A DNA stretch of 32,134 bases from Terfezia claveryi (taxonomy: Eukaryota > Ascomycota > Pezizomycetes > Pezizales > Pezizaceae), in assembly GCA_015179025.1 (NCBI GenBank), contig WHUX01000405.1, positions 1-32,134 of the forward strand, given 5' to 3'. The number at the start of each line of letters is the position of its first letter. Within the stretch, counting starts at the first letter, position 1. Below are positions 17,720 through 28,080 of the stretch, piece after piece. A program made the position numbers and the translations under genes. The notes under the pieces are model-generated. The model did not search any database. It worked only from the letters and a program-made list of their open reading frames with translations, and had not been told where the DNA came from.

Positions 17720-18632
17720 AATGAGCTCGCAGCATAATAACCCGAAGAAGGCCTCCGTAGCCTCATATGTCCCCTCTTCCTCCTTTCTCCATTCTGGTAT
17801 ATCGAGCTCCTCCCAGCTACCTTTCTCCCCAACAGGGCCCTCCGAGGCCGGTCAAATCGTGGGCACTTAAAGACGATGTTTTCTCCGGTCTCGGAGGGGT
17901 GTCCGCATGTACACTCTGCTGACTCCGCTTTACCGATGTGATGGAGCCAGCTCTTCTGTGGGCCTCTGTTCGTCCGTAGCCACGTGTAGGCTGATAGGGC
18001 ATGCCGGTTCCATTCCACTCTTCTAGTCCCGTATCCCACTTTTGTTCTCGCTTCCTTCCGTATGGCTTTGGAGGATGCGCGGAGGCCTGCTTCTGTTATT
18101 GTACGCTTTTGGCCTGTGAATTCCCCCAAATGAGACTGGAAGCTCGCAATCCGGTCTGCTTTTTCGTTACCTGGAATACCCAGGTGGCCTCTAACCCACG
18201 ATAACTGGAGGTCCCTGTGCTGGTTGGTGGTCAAGAGAGTCTTGATTCCTTTCTCGATGCCGGACCTAAGGGGGGGAACCTGAACTCATGTTGTGGACTG
18301 CCTGGATCGCTGCTTGGGAGTCCGACAAGATTGCCAACATATCTGAGTCTTTCTTGTGTAAGGCTAGTTGCATTGCGAAGAGTTCACCATCCGCTACTGT
18401 GGCTTGGTCTCCTAGGAAGCCGCCGTAGTCCTCAGTGGGACCTCCTGTCCGGTCTTCGCTGTGGATCCCGCTTGCTACTACCCCTTTTCGTCCTGTGCCG
18501 TCCGTGTAACAGGTCCTCCATCCTTCTTCCAGAATGGATCCTATTCCTGCTGCCCACGGGCCTATGTGCTTGGAGGACTCGGACGTCGGATCTATGATTT
18601 CTTTAAAAATTAGTGGGAAGGGTGTCGTATCC
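17720..18632 (-). pseudogene. LINE ORF2 C-terminus: RNase H and knuckle, frameshifted
   Basis: RNase H is readable with YTDGTG, ADGELFAMQLAL, AILSDSQAAIQAV and PGNEKADRIA, then ECTCGHPSETGENIVFKC (knuckle). A frameshift occurs at a run of seven C (18271-18279), and another follows the knuckle, where LLGRKVAGRS should continue as the WEEL...EWRKEE block. YEATEAFF is recognisable near 17750. Confidence 0.85.
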
Positions 18633-18647
18633 TATGATATTTCAGAT

Positions 18648-19274
18648 ACTCTAACTGCTCCCCAGGCATCTATTATTACTGGTGTTTTCGTTTCAGGTGT
18701 TTGCAATAACTTCTACTCTAATTTGTTGTTGCCAATACTTTAAGAATAATTTGAAATTCTCAATTTATTGACATATGAAGTATTAACAGATCATGATTGT
18801 ATCAACCTCTCAGCTCTAGCTGAACCAAATTGGATTGTTAGATGGAGGTGGGAAATAACATGAATCTATTGCACAGCTCCAGCTAGGTATACCATTATCA
18901 ATTCTTTTTTATTGGGAGGGTAAATCAGCGCTCGTAAACCTTTATCAATACAAGTGAATTATGCACCAAATGGAATAATTATTTAAATAGCCCATGAGTG
19001 GCACAGTGGATATGCCGTCCGCGGGCGGCCGATGCCCAGAACATCTATATCTCCCAAAATCCAAGAACATAGTCTTTCATAGAAGATCGGGTTCGAGACC
19101 AATTATAACAAATATTCAATAAGAGGAGCTTAGGTTTGAATCTTTAAAATAATGTCATTTCTCTCATATTGCAAACTACGATATCTTGACTACTAGTAGT
19201 CATGAAGCACTAAGTCTCATCTATTACAATTTACAACCTCCACTTATTCCCCTGAAGCAATTCTCCCACGCAAG
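18648..19274. other. AT-rich spacer
   Basis: No coding signal is seen apart from a possible tRNA-derived SINE head listed separately. Confidence 0.5.
18988..19100 (+). repeat. possible tRNA-derived SINE head (A and B boxes)
   Basis: TGGCACAGTGG (about 18991-19001) fits the Pol III A box, and GGTTCGAGACC (about 19089-19099) fits the B box. The flanking arms do not pair as a tRNA: the T stem has only two pairs and the acceptor ends do not match. The ~88-nt box spacing is long for a tRNA without a large intron. A SINE or dead tRNA relic is the best reading; no poly(A) or target duplication is visible. Confidence 0.35.
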
Positions 19275-20225
19275 CTACTTCTTCCCACCAGCCATACCGT
19301 CATCTTGGACCTCAACCAGCCCCCCACTTTCTCCCAGTTCCATCTTTGCCGTATGTTCTCCGCCAAAATACTCCTTCGCATGCATCTCTTGTACCCTTTT
19401 CAGCGCCCAGTTACTATAAACCAACCATAATGACCCATTCACAATCGCCGACACCGCCGTAACTGTTACACTGACAATAGCCGTCAAACTATATTTCCCT
19501 TGCTGCGCAGTATGCACATTCACTATTGTGCTGATAATTCCAGCAAGAGAATTCAGCGCGCCTGGAAGGAATATTCGATTGATAATCCACACGTAATTCC
19601 TACGCCAGCGAAACCATAACCCACACATCCCAACCACACCCAGAGCACTGCATATAGCGGCTATGACCAAGAGCGGGGAGTTACGCACACGCTCGAGAAT
19701 CCACACCTCTACTGCGTTGGGGGGATCGTCGGGGTTATATTCTGGGTCAGAAGGGTCAACGGGTGTGGGAATATTCTGCAATGATGTGAATGTTCCAGGG
19801 AGTAGCACGTATCCGGCAAGCAGAATCCAAGTCGAGAAGGCTGCAAGTAGATTGTAAATCTTTGGTATTGAGTCGATGGACAAGAGCATATGAATGTAAC
19901 GAGATGTTGGAACTCCAGGGGGAGGCGCCGGCAGATCTTTCGCTGGTGGTAAGGGTGAACGATCAGTATCGTCGGCGAGAGTTGCGGAGGAGGATGTAGA
20001 TGAATTAGAAGATGTTGTCGACGACGGGTAGTAGGTGGTTGTTTTCTCTGCTGTACTTGTGTTATCTCGGTGGTAGGAATTATTGCTATGGGAGTAAATA
20101 GGGACCACCGGGCGACCGCGATGGAATGTAGATGGTGGTGGTGGTGGTATATAATATGTTTTTTGTTCCTGGTGATGCTTTTGGCGGCTCACCTGCCCGC
20201 TCATTGTGAGTTGCCGCGATTGCAT
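19275..20225 (-). CDS. four-TM membrane protein, fungal family of unknown function
   Basis: 316 aa from the ATG at 20225 (a second ATG at 20204 is also plausible), stop TAG at 19275. Residues 1-115 are polar and probably disordered, with a Pro run and Ser/Thr-rich stretch. Then four hydrophobic helices follow: about 123-146 (LLAAFSTWILLAGYVLLPG), 183-205 (LLVIAAICSALGVVGMCG), 215-237 (IFLPGALNSLAGIISTIVNV) and 247-272 (LTAIVSVTVTAVSAIVNGSL). An acidic-basic loop between helices 1 and 2 carries DPSDPEYNPDDPPN. The C-tail (about 45 aa) is charged. The layout matches conserved ascomycete hypothetical membrane proteins; the function is not known to me. No intron is needed. It is the best-preserved host gene in the window and shows no damage. 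Confidence 0.85.
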   Translation of the reverse strand: MQSRQLTMSGQVSRQKHHQEQKTYYIPPPPPSTFHRGRPVVPIYSHSNNSYHRDNTSTAEKTTTYYPSSTTSSNSSTSSSATLADDTDRSPLPPAKDLPAPPPGVPTSRYIHMLLSIDSIPKIYNLLAAFSTWILLAGYVLLPGTFTSLQNIPTPVDPSDPEYNPDDPPNAVEVWILERVRNSPLLVIAAICSALGVVGMCGLWFRWRRNYVWIINRIFLPGALNSLAGIISTIVNVHTAQQGKYSLTAIVSVTVTAVSAIVNGSLWLVYSNWALKRVQEMHAKEYFGGEHTAKMELGESGGLVEVQDDGMAGGKK

Positions 20226-21551
20226 GGTGTCTCTCAGCTGACTGTGGGGTTTAAACAAATCTAGCAAATAAAATAGAGTCAAGCCAAAGAAGTGAATCCT
20301 ATCAAAGGAAATTCGTAGGTATGTCGGTTGACCGAAAACGATTGTATAAAAATCTAACCAGCTCTGCTAACGAAAGGAACACAAGAAAAGAGAAAATCTT
20401 GTTGGGAAACCGCAAGTCCACGACACAAGTCATGACGGCAGGCATCAGGAACGAATATATACACAAGATAAAACGGAGAATCATTCCTTTCCTTTGCGTT
20501 CGTCTCGAAGTTGACGATCTCTATACCCCTCGAACCACAGGCTGCACTCATTGGTGGGAAGGTAATTTCCTTATCTACGTTACGGTAGGGACTTCGCACC
20601 CGACTAGCAGTATACTATGCAGGAAAACAAATAAAAATAATTAATAATTCGCTACAGCAAGTATTTATTAAATAAAGCCATTTTGGCGCTGCGTTTCACT
20701 CCAAGCCCGAGTTAGTAGTATGGATCGCCATCACTACAACAACCTGTGATACCTAGTCTGGTTCCGAGGGGTCGTGCCAACCAGACTAGGTAGGCACTTG
20801 ATAGTCTGGTTGGCACAAGCCCCTCGTAGAGGGGCACTTGACGCCATCCCATGTAGCAGAACAGGTTAGCCGAAAATACCTAATTTTAGATGTTTTAGCG
20901 GTAGACAACATGCTTGATCACGGAAGAATAGATCTTCCGTACATACCGTAACCGTTACTACTTACATGTATAGATGTATGTAACTAGGTACATATACATA
21001 CGCATACGCCCTAATGTAAATAGAAATAGTGCCCGCCCCTGCGGATATGTTGTCTGGTTGGCACGCGGATATGCAGATTGCCAATACTTACAACCATCCG
21101 TCTCATCCGATTCTAGAGGAGCAAAGAAACTGTATATCGATTATCATATTTACTATAATATTTTACACATGCGCACGAGCCATAAGTTTACTGGCACGTG
21201 CACCTGCCAACTTGTATGGATAATATGCGCTAGGTCGATATCCACAGAAGTGTGATTGGTTCGGTGATATCGATGACCACTCGTACCCCTTGTCAGCTGC
21301 AGTACCCCTGCATGGGGGAAATAGTTGCAGGATTCTACTGGGGTTGTTCATATCAATCGGATCGATCGTCAATGCGCTGTGTTGACTGCAAGTTGATCCA
21401 ATTCAATTCAAGCGTGCTGGGATTCGTCGAACTCCTAACCTCCTTCTAAGGGAAATACCTCAATGCCACCACCGTCAAACAAGCAATTTCGAGGTGGATA
21501 TTGTGAAATATATATATGTTCTAGATCTGCCAGCACCCTGGAATAACCAAA
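20226..21551. other. intergenic, with AGTCTGGTTG repeats
   Basis: Upstream of the membrane-protein gene. Short frames on both strands (20321-20644 plus, 21029-21223 plus) show no domain and overlap the repeat motifs. A direct repeat GCGGATATG flanks GTCTGGTTGGCAC at about 21041-21071. Confidence 0.5.
20752..20836. repeat. inverted and direct copies of AGTCTGGTTGGCAC...CCCCTCG
   Basis: CCTAGTCTGGTT (20752-20763) and AACCAGACTAGG (20779-20790) form a 12-bp perfect inverted repeat with a 15-nt loop. A second copy AGTCTGGTTGGCAC starts at 20803, followed by AAGCCCCTCGTAGAGGGGC with its own small hairpin. Read on the minus strand the first copy is AGTCTGGTTGGCACGACCCC, so both are the same repeat in opposite orientations. 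Confidence 0.75.
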
Positions 21552-22199
21552 ATGGAGTCGGCGTCAACCCCAGCTCGACCAAGATCGGTGAAGACGCGAG
21601 AAGCAACGGAAACCCAGAGAGTTGAGATGCATACACTATACCATCGGGGCAAATGGACTCTGGAGAGGATAGGCAAAGAACTCGGGTTTCATGCGACTAC
21701 CGTGGGAAGAATTGTGAAAGTACCTTTGGTGAGTCCTCGGAAGACAAGAAACAGAGGTAAGCACCGCCACCTCCAGCCACTTTTATACGTCTTGCCGGCT
21801 AAGTACGTTGGAGTAGGTAGACATAAACTTCTAAATGCGGATATCGTCAATAACATGATTGAGCTTGGAACCAAAGACGCTCATCACCGGGGCTTATCTT
21901 TCGCCTCGTTGGGATCATTGGCAGGTATCAATGCCAGCGAACGAGTGATACGGGAGGCCTTACAGGGCATGGGTTATGACCGGCGAATTGCGGTATTTGA
22001 GACAGGATCTAATAAAGGGCCTAAGAAGGATAAGGGGAAAGGGAAGCAGACGGAAGGGATTGTTGAGGCCGAGAGGGAAGTAGATGTGGTGGAAGCTTTT
22101 ATAGAAGGAATGACAGAAAATTCCGATGAGAGGGAGCAGCCGGCTGAGGAAGCTGAAGCGGATGGAGTGATGGAGCGGATCGGCGAGAATGGAACATGA
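21552..22199 (+). CDS. Tc1/mariner-type helix-turn-helix protein without nuclease
   Basis: 215 aa from ATG 21552 to TGA 22199. Residues ~20-60 (TLYHRGKWTLERIGKELGFH then ATTVGRIVK) form a helix-turn-helix of the homeodomain-like type that opens Tc1/mariner transposases. Residues ~95-148 (MIELGTKDAHHRGLSFASLG, then ERVIREALQGMGYDRRIA) resemble the second HTH of that region. No DDE/DDD catalytic domain follows; instead there is a Lys-rich then Glu-rich tail. Possible splice signals (GTGAGT at 21730, GTAAGC at 21756) leave open an intron in the linker. It could be a truncated transposase or a host DNA-binding protein derived from one. No terminal inverted repeats are seen nearby. Uninterrupted frame and good start context favour a real gene. 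Confidence 0.6.
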   Translation: MESASTPARPRSVKTREATETQRVEMHTLYHRGKWTLERIGKELGFHATTVGRIVKVPLVSPRKTRNRGKHRHLQPLLYVLPAKYVGVGRHKLLNADIVNNMIELGTKDAHHRGLSFASLGSLAGINASERVIREALQGMGYDRRIAVFETGSNKGPKKDKGKGKQTEGIVEAEREVDVVEAFIEGMTENSDEREQPAEEAEADGVMERIGENGT

Positions 22200-22676
22200 C
22201 GTGCCAGAATAAAGCCACTGAAGAATATACATGCCATAATAGCCTAGTTGCATTGTGCATGGTGGAAATGTTAGTCTCCTGAGCATTCAGACGAATGTAT
22301 TGTTGAGCTGAAGACAAGAAAATATTGAATTATGTTATGAGATGGCTTCAGTCTAGGCTATTTGGGGATTGTCTCAACTTTCTGAATAGTATTAGATGTT
22401 TTTCAGAGGGGATCGACAAGTACGTGATAAAGAGAAGTGCTATATCTTAGAATTGGATAGATGATTGTTTTGGATGGCATTGATTAGGAAATCAAGCAAG
22501 ATTACAGGTGCAATAACTGTTATAAATAAAGCAATACGTAATGTGGTAAACAAGATTCCAACTCGATACGTAAAGGCAATCTAACTCCACCGGGTACATA
22601 CGTATACAGACATATAGGAAAATTGCCTCCAGCCATGAACAATTTCGCATCTTCCATTCGGCTTTGAGACCCTAGG
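22200..22676. other. intergenic, nothing recognised
   Basis: Lies between the 3' ends of the convergent HTH gene (plus) and membrane-protein gene (minus). Minus-strand frames over 21960-22317 are shadows of the HTH gene. Confidence 0.5.
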
Positions 22677-23595
22677 TCAATGCCCGTTGTTGATTGGAAT
22701 ATCACGAGCAAGGGGGGGGGGCCGTGGCACGACGATTACAATGATGGGAAGTATGACCACTGGGATTCCGGCACCTAGACAGACTTTTAGAGCAATTTTG
22801 TGGGTGGAAGAATTTGTGGTGCTTGATGAGAGTCTGTTCGGAAGGGAAGGAGACCAGGAAATCAGGCTTGGGGTCGCCGAAGTTGGTGCTGCGTATGCAT
22901 TTTGCCAGTTAGTACACAATCCGTCCCCAATCACGTTAGGAGCTCGTTGAACGATAAAATAATATAGCTGATTACAACAAAAAGAGACCTGGCGGTGGAA
23001 TCTGAATTCGCTCCAAAAGAGACCCAAAGTATAGGAAATGCATGGGTATATAAGCCGTGGATCAGCCATCTACATACCCGAATGCGGTGGCACAATCCCA
23101 GGCGTGCTCACCAAACTCTTCGGTCCTAGAATCATAAAACTCCATGCTCGTTAGGCCTTCCTCCCTCCATGCATTCTCACAAAATTCTGTCAACAGCGTC
23201 TGCGAATAGCCAACCCCATCACAGGAAGAATCACCCTTACACTGTGTCTCAACGCATTGCTGACGTAAATCGCCCCTTTGCTCAGCTTTGAAGGCTGGCA
23301 TATACAGCCTTTATTGTTTTGACAGCGTAAGTGGTTGTCCACGCTGTCACATCCATACAGATAAATGTTGGTACAGTTATATCCGCCGATGGAGTTCCAC
23401 AGGGGAAAGTAACGAATGTCCCATTCATTGTGTGGACTGCTTTTCCAGGTGTATGCGACCAAAGCAGGTCCGACTGAGGGGCTGCAGTGGAGGGGAACCA
23501 CTGGGGGAGGGTTGATTAGTGTAGTGGCTTCATGACGAAGCATGTGCAGGTCCTCGTCGGCAATGTCGCACTCGTTGACTCTGATAGTCGTGAAG
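22677..23595 (-). pseudogene. Cys-rich single-pass membrane protein, frameshifted or with introns
   Basis: On the minus strand from about 23591: VNECDIADEDLHMLRHEATT, then TWKSSPHNEWDIRYFPLWN, GYNCTNIYLYGCDSVDN and RCQNNKGCIC. A one-base shift near 23306 is needed to continue with PAFKAEQRGDLRQQCVETQC, DSSCDGVGYSQTLL and TEFCENAW. The frame meets a donor-like GTATGT at about 23080. A downstream exon (to 22677) reads Ser/Thr-rich SSSTTNSSTHK, a hydrophobic helix VCLGAGIPVVILPIIVIVV and a short basic tail. A Cys-rich outer part (NNxGCIC...CVxxxC...FCxNA), Ser/Thr stalk and one TM helix fit a common ascomycete class of surface proteins with no defined role. The signal peptide and first exon are not identified. 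The one-base shift means pseudogene or sequence error. Confidence 0.55.
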
Positions 23596-24019
23596 TGAGA
23601 GGGTCAGGGCACTATCATCAAAGAATTGCCATCTGAAAAAGAAAAATGATTAACGCTAGAGATGAGCTTCGGGGCCGCATCTCTGTAGATTCAAATTCCT
23701 CGCTAGCAGGCAACCTATTTGGAAAGCCTCAAGGACCGGCAATTAGAGACCCTTCGCACACTACAACAGCTGTGCTCAACACTTCATCCAGAGCTTACGA
23801 GTGCTCCAGCGTAGCGTTTCTCAACAACCACAAGTTCTCAAAACCTACTAAGATACCTGCTTCATCGCTAAGATACCCTTTATTCGTTTCTATGGGCTAG
23901 CGACAGGCGAGATAAGAGGTAGGAGGTTCCGCAGGAGTAGAAGAGATCAGTGGTGGAGGTAGTCAAGGAGAGGTTGAGGAAATGCTTGAAGATCAGGAAA
24001 CAAAAAAGGTTAAATAGTA
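23596..24019. other. nothing recognised
   Basis: The 84-codon open frame at 23646-23900 shows no motif or compositional bias and is not supported as a gene. Confidence 0.45.
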
Positions 24020-24262
24020 AAAGTGTTCACTTGTTTATCATGAAGTCTAGTAATGTATTCGTAATCTTCGATACCCACTCCACTCGCCATCCAAACTTCA
24101 AAGCTACGTCTGATAATAGCAAGCCGTGCAAATAGCCATACATAGGCCTGTTCTAGCAACATATATAATCCTATTTCGTCTCTTTATAGGATCTGGTATT
24201 TGCAACATTACCACTAGGCGCTGAACCTCCTGTTGGGTCAACCGAAAGTAGATTCTTCATGC
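24020..24262 (-). pseudogene. DDE transposase relic (PIF/Harbinger-like N-terminal region)
   Basis: Across three frames the minus strand reads IPDPIKRRNRIIYVARTGLC, then ARLA, then ALKFGWRVEWVSKITNTLLD. This corresponds to the block between the N-terminus and first Asp in Harbinger/DDE_Tnp_4-type fungal transposases (pattern: P...R.N....E.LC..L.RLA.P.R..DLE..FG....R.S.I.N). Several frameshifts occur, and the catalytic part is absent. Confidence 0.5.
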
Positions 24263-25132
24263 CTCATCAGATAGTTCATCTAAGTTGAGGTGTCCTTCTC
24301 GTTCTACTGAATTGACTTCTGCTATATTTTCACTTGTGCCTTTACATGATATCTAGTGCGGAATTCTCAACCGCTGGACTCAATATTGTTTGAGCTGGAT
24401 TTTGCACCATAGCTGACATGTTTGAATTTGTTTACTCTAAATTCCATCTCTACCTTACCAAAAGGTCTGAGCTACAATTCTAGTTGCGAAAGGTCTTTCA
24501 TTGACCTGGATTATACCCCGGCTACCCCCCTGGTACCTCTCCTGAAACCTCCCCCGGTCATCTTCACTTGCCACCTTTATAAAAATTGTTGCGAGAAGGT
24601 CTCTATTTGACTGTATTATTTATGGAGTTATTCTTGTTTCAAAGATGTCTTGGCAGCGGTCAGGGTCTGAGACGGAGTCCCCCCACAGCAGAATTCAAGA
24701 AGATACTGTAGTAACCTATATATATCTCCTGCATGTGAGTCCTGAGTTGTGGTTGGAGGTGGAGCATGTGATAATAATGATAACAGTGATAACACTGTGG
24801 AATGAACTCCTGGGAGAAGGATTCGACGGCAGGCTGCACAGCCAGTATGTACTTACATCTGCTTGAATAAGTTTAACAACGGTCTGGTATCCATGCAGTT
24901 ACCCCTTCATTCAAGGAAGCAATGAAAGAGATACAGCCCTGTCCCTGGCTATGTAGGCTAAGTCAAAAGAAATTCTATTCCTGCATCAAAGCCGAAGGGA
25001 CAAACGATAGTTGTGGTCGAATGATACCGATCCTGCTATGCGCCGGTACAGTTGAATTGGGCAGGAGCCTACTTCAAGCAGGCTCTCGTTTCGTAATATG
25101 GGAAAGGAAGGCCAGAAGACTAATATCCCGTG
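24263..25132. other. nothing recognised
   Basis: Contains only short open frames (for example 24922-25248) without motifs; the last of these runs into the TIR element, so its C-terminus is repeat sequence. Confidence 0.45.
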
Positions 25133-25134
25133 TA

Positions 25135-26213
25135 TCCCTTGGGCGGGCGGGCCGGGATGCAAGACTATCCTTGAGGCCCCCGGCCAATATAACTTGGCAG
25201 CGATATTTACGAAGCACCGTATTTAATTATTCAGAACAAGTGAATTGAACTAGATCTAAAATCTCAAGAAAAGGTTATACAGAAGATATATATTTATAAA
25301 GTAGTTATCCATATAGAGATTGAATCAATATTTTGAATATGGAAGGGGATTGCATCAACAATGCTTGAAGTAGGGGAAAGGTTTGGTATATGAGTTACTT
25401 AAATGTTGGCAAAAATTTGAGTTCATGATGTGAACATCAAAAATTAGTTTATTCGGCATCTTAACAATTCGCTGGCTTCTACCATAAAAGCGAACCACCT
25501 TTCATTGGCAGAAATCTTGGTTATGGATGATAATAAAGTTCACAAACTTCCTAAATTCTTGATGATGCCAACTCTAACTTTGCCACCAGGAGGCTGCTGA
25601 TAATGGCATCTTATTATTTGAAATTTAGGGAAATCGATGTATTTGATCAAATTGTTTCTTTGATGATGGCACTTGGATTCCGAGTTCAGTTGCAAATCCC
25701 AATGTTGCTTGATGCCAAGAATCTTGGATTCTCGGTTGTCGCAAACTTGCAATTAGAATTAAAGATTTGAAGCTTAGAAGTTGATTTTGGAGACTATGTC
25801 ACTGGTGAGGTAAAGATGGAACTGACTTGTAGCAGCGAAGAGCATAAAGATTAGTCACTCGACAGATAGTTCCCAAGGGTCTATGATCCCAAAAAGTAAG
25901 AGAACACATCAAGCGGGGAGAGATGTGGACATTCTGGACATGCATCATGAATCATTGATGTCTTTGGATGAAAAAAGGGTGTAAAAGAGGCCGATATTAT
26001 GAAGTAGTATTGGTAGTTAGGATACTCGAGTGCTTCTTCTCAGCGCTTCTTCATATCTTCATATTGAAGGCCAATTCGTACCGCGTCATTTAGTATCTTG
26101 TTTGATCTATCCCTCACTTGGTATACTGCCGACCATACCAGCATAACTATAGCTAGATGTCTGCATGAACTACAGTGTCGACGATTTTGCATCCCGCCCG
26201 CCCGCCCAAGGGA
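25135..26213. mobile_element. 1.08-kb TIR element with TA target duplication
   Basis: The ends are 27-28-bp inverted repeats: TCCCTTGGGCGGGCGGGC followed by CGGGATGCAA at 25135-25162, and the complement at 26187-26213, differing by a base in the G-rich part. Dinucleotide TA flanks both sides (25133-25134, 26214-26215), as expected for Tc1/mariner-type insertion. The interior has no transposase motif, so it would be non-autonomous. The GC-rich ends contrast with the AT-rich interior. Superfamily is inferred from the TA only. Confidence 0.7.
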
Positions 26214-28055
26214 TATCTTTTTTTCTCGTTTCTCCGAAGATCACTATGAGTAATGATCCTTACCCTAAAGTCAGCAATATTTGCTGGCTACTCTTTGGGG
26301 GTGCTAGGTGCTAGCGATAGAAAATAGAGAATTCCAATCCCAGATGACTACGGGGGTGACATGGAGATAGTGATGACCGAATGCCAATGCCAACGTACCC
26401 TTGGGTTATAGGGCATATATAGGTGAATATATGAGATAAATCATCTTTGCGGGCCGGGAAATTGAAGGTGAATGTGTCCGAATATCCCAAAGTTTGCTGT
26501 ATTTTTAAGCTGAAATTTCTCATGAACTTTGCAATGAATTTTACCAGTAGCTAAGAAACATAGTCAGCTTATGCAAGCGCTTATAAGGTAAAATAGTACT
26601 TGAAGTGAATATGGGTGAATAGGATCATTGCGGACAGGCGAATTGCTTACTGTCTTCGGATTGGACACTCTAGAAGGCGCGATCCTCCAATTATTTTGTA
26701 CGCAGTAAGTACAAGTCGCTAACTGCTCTACTAGGCTCTCCTGACTTTCCTATGCTCTTGTCCACTCCCCCCACTCCCCTCTGTTGTTCTACGCGGTTCC
26801 TACGGCGCTTTACGCTCCTCCGGGTTTTCCCAGCCCCCAAGCTCAGATTATGATGGAGAGGTCACCCTTCTCTAGAGAAATTACTAGAAGTCAACGAGAG
26901 GGGATAGTCAATCCAAAGCTTGGGAAATTAGCCTATGGAGCAGTTTATTGCGAAATCCAAGTTTAGACATCGTACCAAAATGCACCGAGCATGGTAGCAA
27001 CAGTATCATTTCAATGCAAGGCATACTTTATTCTGTAGATCACACAAAATGCCATCACGTATGCCTACACATCCATCACGTGTATATAATTTTAAAAAGT
27101 CCCAAAAAAGAATTGGACCCAATAAACCAAAATATACAAGAATCCCCTGCACTCCTTCATCTCTACCACGGAAACCCTCCGCGGCCACCGCTACCCCCAC
27201 CCTGTGTAATCAAGGTCTGCGAAAAATTGATCCCCAATCCATTGTTTTCTCAATGTATGTGATATCCGTCGCCGCATACGCAGGTTTAAACACACTTGTC
27301 CTCAAGTCTAGTGACATGGAGCGAATTAACATTTTGCCAAATATCAAGGTTCAGGGTGAGCGTCCTATGGTTTTGCGTGGAACTGCAGTGGAGATGCGGG
27401 TGGTTTTGTGACAGAGGTGGAATAATCGAACTGGAGTGGTGGTTTTGAGGAGATGTAGTGCCCGGCATGCCGCTTTGATTGTATTTAGTCACTTCCAGTA
27501 TCCGTAGGGTCTCATCATATTCAGCTTCGTCGACCAAGTTTGGTCTCAACTGACAGGAACTTCTCCTTACTGATGCAAAAAGGGAAAAACATCTTCCTGC
27601 TTCAGCTGGGGACAGAAAGGCCTGTGGGGACTTTCTGCCCCAATAGGAGAGTATACTTTCTCTGGTTAAACAGGAAAGGGAACTTCTAGCTGGAATGTAT
27701 CCTTACACGTCTTTTGCTCACACAATTCATTCCTCTTGTAGTGCATTGAGCCTGTGTTGGTAAATTATCAAAGGGGGACTGATTCCATAGAATTTTGTTA
27801 ATTCGCATTGACCATGCTTGAAGTGGTACTTGTCTTAAGGAGGGCATCTTCGTCATTAGTATTCGTAAATGATCGAAAATGTTCCAAGAATTCATCGTAA
27901 CTCCAGGAGTTTGGTGTTTTTGCAATGAAATACGGCCTTTGGAGGGTCGAAGTCGGTGGACATAACGAACGATTGTCGTCTTAGCGGAGCCAATACGGCT
28001 CTACGTGTGACAAGCAGTTTATTTTTTATGAACTGGTAACAGTACGGAGTACTGT

Positions 28056-28080
28056 AGTCTGGTTGTCACATCCCCTCCAC
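28056..28080 (+). repeat. AGTCTGGTTG-family repeat
   Basis: AGTCTGGTTGTCAC followed by ATCCCCTCC matches the copies at 20803 and, on the minus strand, 20790. Related single copies lie at 28853-28862 (minus) and 29296-29308 (plus). Confidence 0.55.

Larger units (their letters stand above)
17325..18633 (-). mobile_element. 5'-truncated LINE (Tad-like), copy 3
   Basis: Minus-strand insertion with poly(A) (T run after 17324) and a 14-bp target-site duplication ATGATATTTCAGAT (17311-17324 and 18634-18647). It shares its 3' UTR with copy 2 (GTCATTAACGGAC...GCCGATGACCCG) and is truncated about 325 bp further into ORF2 than copy 2. Confidence 0.92.

Noticed and set aside
18988..19107. Functional tRNA gene
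   Set aside because: The A and B boxes fit but T stem and acceptor stem do not pair, so only a SINE or relic is suggested.
24922..25248. 108-codon open frame
   Set aside because: Its C-terminal third is encoded by the GC-rich inverted end of a transposon and the rest has no motif.
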